A stretch of 22,426 bases of DNA. Origin: DASUFP01 sp036274495. GTDB taxonomy: Bacteria > Bacteroidota > Bacteroidia > AKYH767-A > OLB10. Of this stretch, positions 20,933 through 22,426 are shown in pieces (position 1 is the stretch's first letter; each line of letters begins with the position of its first letter). The notes below the pieces were generated by a model, which saw only the letters and a list, made by a program, of their open reading frames with translations, ran no database searches and was not told where the DNA came from. The DNA lies in assembly GCA_036274495.1 (NCBI GenBank), contig DASUFP010000060.1:1-22426 (forward strand), written 5' to 3'. The position numbers were made by a program, and so were the translations under genes.

Positions 20933-22426
20933 ATGAAAAGTAACAAACCGCTTTCAAGACTAAGTGCCATTTTGGTACTGATGGCAGCCCTGCTGGTAAC
21001 TGCTCCCTTCTTTGTATTTGCTCAAACACCCTGTTCCAATCAGGGACAAACAGTTACACCGGATGCGGGAACTTTGACACCGGACCTGGCATCCAGTTGT
21101 TCAGGACTATCTCTGGTTACATTATCTGCCACACCTGACGGCAATGCTGTTGTTCCTCCGGGATATCAGACAATTTACGTTCTGACCTCAGGCCCTAACC
21201 TTGTCATTCGTCAGGTAAATGCTCAACCTGTCTTTAATGTTTCAGGAAACAACAATTACCGGATACATACTTTGGTTTATGACCCCGCCACTCTTGACCT
21301 TTCAATTGTGGTGCCGTCGGTTACTACCGGTTTCGATGTGAATGCCTTGTTGGTACAAGGAGGAGGGTCTGTTTGTGCAGCTCTTGATGTTACAGGAGCG
21401 CAGTTCAATGTTCGCAGACCTGTTGCAGGAACAATGACTGCTGTGAACGCTGAAGTTTGCGCCATAAACGGTACGGCTGCTGTAGCGGCTACTCCCGATG
21501 GCAATGCTAACGTGCCTTATCCGTTTACTCAACTCTACGTGCTTACCTCAGGGGCCGGACTTGTGATAGAACAGGTCAGTACCACACCTTCGTTCACAGT
21601 TACCGCAGGCGGACTTTATACAATACATTCTTTGGTTTACGATCCCGCTACACTTGACCTTTCAATTGTTGTGCCTGGTGTAACAACCGGAGTGGATGTA
21701 AACGGATTGCTGGTTCAGGGAGGCGGAAGTATCTGTGCTTCGCTGGATGTTGCCGGAGCACAGGTAATGGTTGATGCACCTTTTGCCGGTACGCTTATTC
21801 CAAACGCCAATAATTGTTCATTTACAATTTCAGGCACTCCTTCAGGTAATGCTGTGGTTCCTGCCGGATATCAAACAATATATGTTCTCACCTCAGGACC
21901 CGGATTGGTTATTGAACAGGTGAATACTACCCCTTCTTTTACTGTTTCGTCAAACGGCAGTTATACTATTCATACATTGGTTTACAATCCGGCAACACTC
22001 GATCTTTCATCGGTGGTGTTTGGTACAACTACAGGATTCGATGTTAATTCATTGCTCGTCCAGGGCGGAGGTACCATTTGCGCATCACTGGATGTTAATG
22101 GAATAAAATTCAATGTTCAAACTCCTTTTTCAGGAACACTCACCGCCAACACTACCGACTGCAGTCTGAATATTTCAGCGGTTGCCAATGGCGATGCTGT
22201 AGTTCCAACAGGTTATCAGACAATTTATGTACTTACATCGGGCGCAGGATTAGTGATCGAGCAGGTAAATGCCACACCTGATTTTACTGTAGCATCACCC
22301 GGTTTGTATACCATCCACACGCTGGTGTACGATCCAAACACGCTCGATCTTTCCATTGTGGTACCGGGTGTTACAACCGGATTTGATGTTAATGGCCTGC
22401 TGGTTCAGGGAGGCGGAAGTATCTGT
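20933..22426 (+). CDS. Second secreted repeat protein, paralogue of the first, 3' end outside window
   Basis: Open from an ATG at 20933 to the window end (498 codons, no stop). The signal peptide (about 1-30, FVFA-QTPC) has the same length as that of the upstream paralogue, and the next residues (PDAGTLTP) match it. Four modules are visible, the last incomplete: each has YVLTSGxxLVIEQVN, HTLVYDPxTLDLS and LLVQGGGxICASLDV. The first module carries CSGLSLV, SGNNNY and VRRPVAG, and the second PDGNANVPYPF, matching types A and B of the neighbour. Residues are more uniform between modules than in the first gene, suggesting younger or homogenised copies. A T9SS sorting domain is expected beyond the edge but cannot be seen. 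The role is unknown; a surface or matrix protein is likely. Confidence 0.92.
   Translation, partial: MKSNKPLSRLSAILVLMAALLVTAPFFVFAQTPCSNQGQTVTPDAGTLTPDLASSCSGLSLVTLSATPDGNAVVPPGYQTIYVLTSGPNLVIRQVNAQPVFNVSGNNNYRIHTLVYDPATLDLSIVVPSVTTGFDVNALLVQGGGSVCAALDVTGAQFNVRRPVAGTMTAVNAEVCAINGTAAVAATPDGNANVPYPFTQLYVLTSGAGLVIEQVSTTPSFTVTAGGLYTIHSLVYDPATLDLSIVVPGVTTGVDVNGLLVQGGGSICASLDVAGAQVMVDAPFAGTLIPNANNCSFTISGTPSGNAVVPAGYQTIYVLTSGPGLVIEQVNTTPSFTVSSNGSYTIHTLVYNPATLDLSSVVFGTTTGFDVNSLLVQGGGTICASLDVNGIKFNVQTPFSGTLTANTTDCSLNISAVANGDAVVPTGYQTIYVLTSGAGLVIEQVNATPDFTVASPGLYTIHTLVYDPNTLDLSIVVPGVTTGFDVNGLLVQGGGSIC
21098..22426 (+). repeat. Tandem modules in the second repeat-protein gene, continuing past the window
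   Basis: Cysteine-to-cysteine units are 21098-21457 (360 bases), 21458-21814 (357), 21815-22159 (345) and 22160 onward. The first three lengths follow the 360-357-348 order of the first gene. A 29-base stretch is identical at 21708-21736 (unit 2) and 22398-22426 (unit 4), 690 bases apart. Confidence 0.9.

Noticed and set aside
18271..22426. Regular ~360-base periodicity suggesting a CRISPR-like or satellite array
   Set aside because: The repeats are in frame, conserved at protein level with third-position drift, and lie inside two long coding sequences with signal peptides; units are far longer than CRISPR repeats and there are no spacers.

Overview
The window reads as a chromosomal segment of a free-living member of the phylum Bacteroidota. 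Several independent signs agree: a PorW/SprE-type component of the type IX secretion system (T9SS), a secreted protein ending in a T9SS type A sorting domain, a bactofilin directly ahead of the F0F1 ATP synthase genes, an F0 a subunit with the long N-terminal extension typical of the phylum, and promoters of the TAnnTTTG type. The closer taxonomic position cannot be judged from the window alone.

Region 1 (1-5016): a minus-strand cluster encodes an M23 peptidase, then dxr (isoprenoid synthesis), then the first codons of a probable rseP site-2 protease. Divergent from it lies a large TPR lipoprotein of the PorW/SprE family. Region 2 (5106-11499): bactofilin, AtpZ, a small four-helix membrane protein, then atpB-atpE-atpF-atpH-atpA-atpG, closed by a clear rho-independent terminator. 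atpD and atpC (beta and epsilon) are not here, so the ATP synthase genes are split between loci. A 15-bp stem-loop sits between atpE and atpF, and a second promoter lies ahead of atpB.

Region 3 (11565-17946): a tyrosine-rich lipoprotein of unknown role; a secreted GH16 glycanase; then, on the minus strand, a membrane sensor kinase with two PAS domains followed by a response regulator that fuses a receiver to a CRP/FNR-type DNA-binding protein; then a radical SAM/SPASM protein. Region 4 (18112-22426): two tandem paralogous genes for secreted proteins built almost wholly of ~115-120-residue modules. The first has six modules and a T9SS sorting domain. The second runs off the window end with four modules visible. 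The modules follow the same A-B-C type order in both genes, and the upstream regions also share words at matching distances. This pair is the least explained part of the window.

The genes connect at several points: the PorW-like protein belongs to the machinery that would export the repeat proteins (and perhaps the GH16 enzyme); the bactofilin and the M23 peptidase are candidates for a cell-shape module; the kinase and REC-CRP regulator form a self-contained signalling pair. No stretch longer than 300 bases lacks a gene; the largest gaps (6137-6333, 16742-16923, 20743-20932) hold the promoters, terminator and inverted repeats listed, or nothing recognisable. I see no tRNA, rRNA, CRISPR array, insertion sequence or origin.
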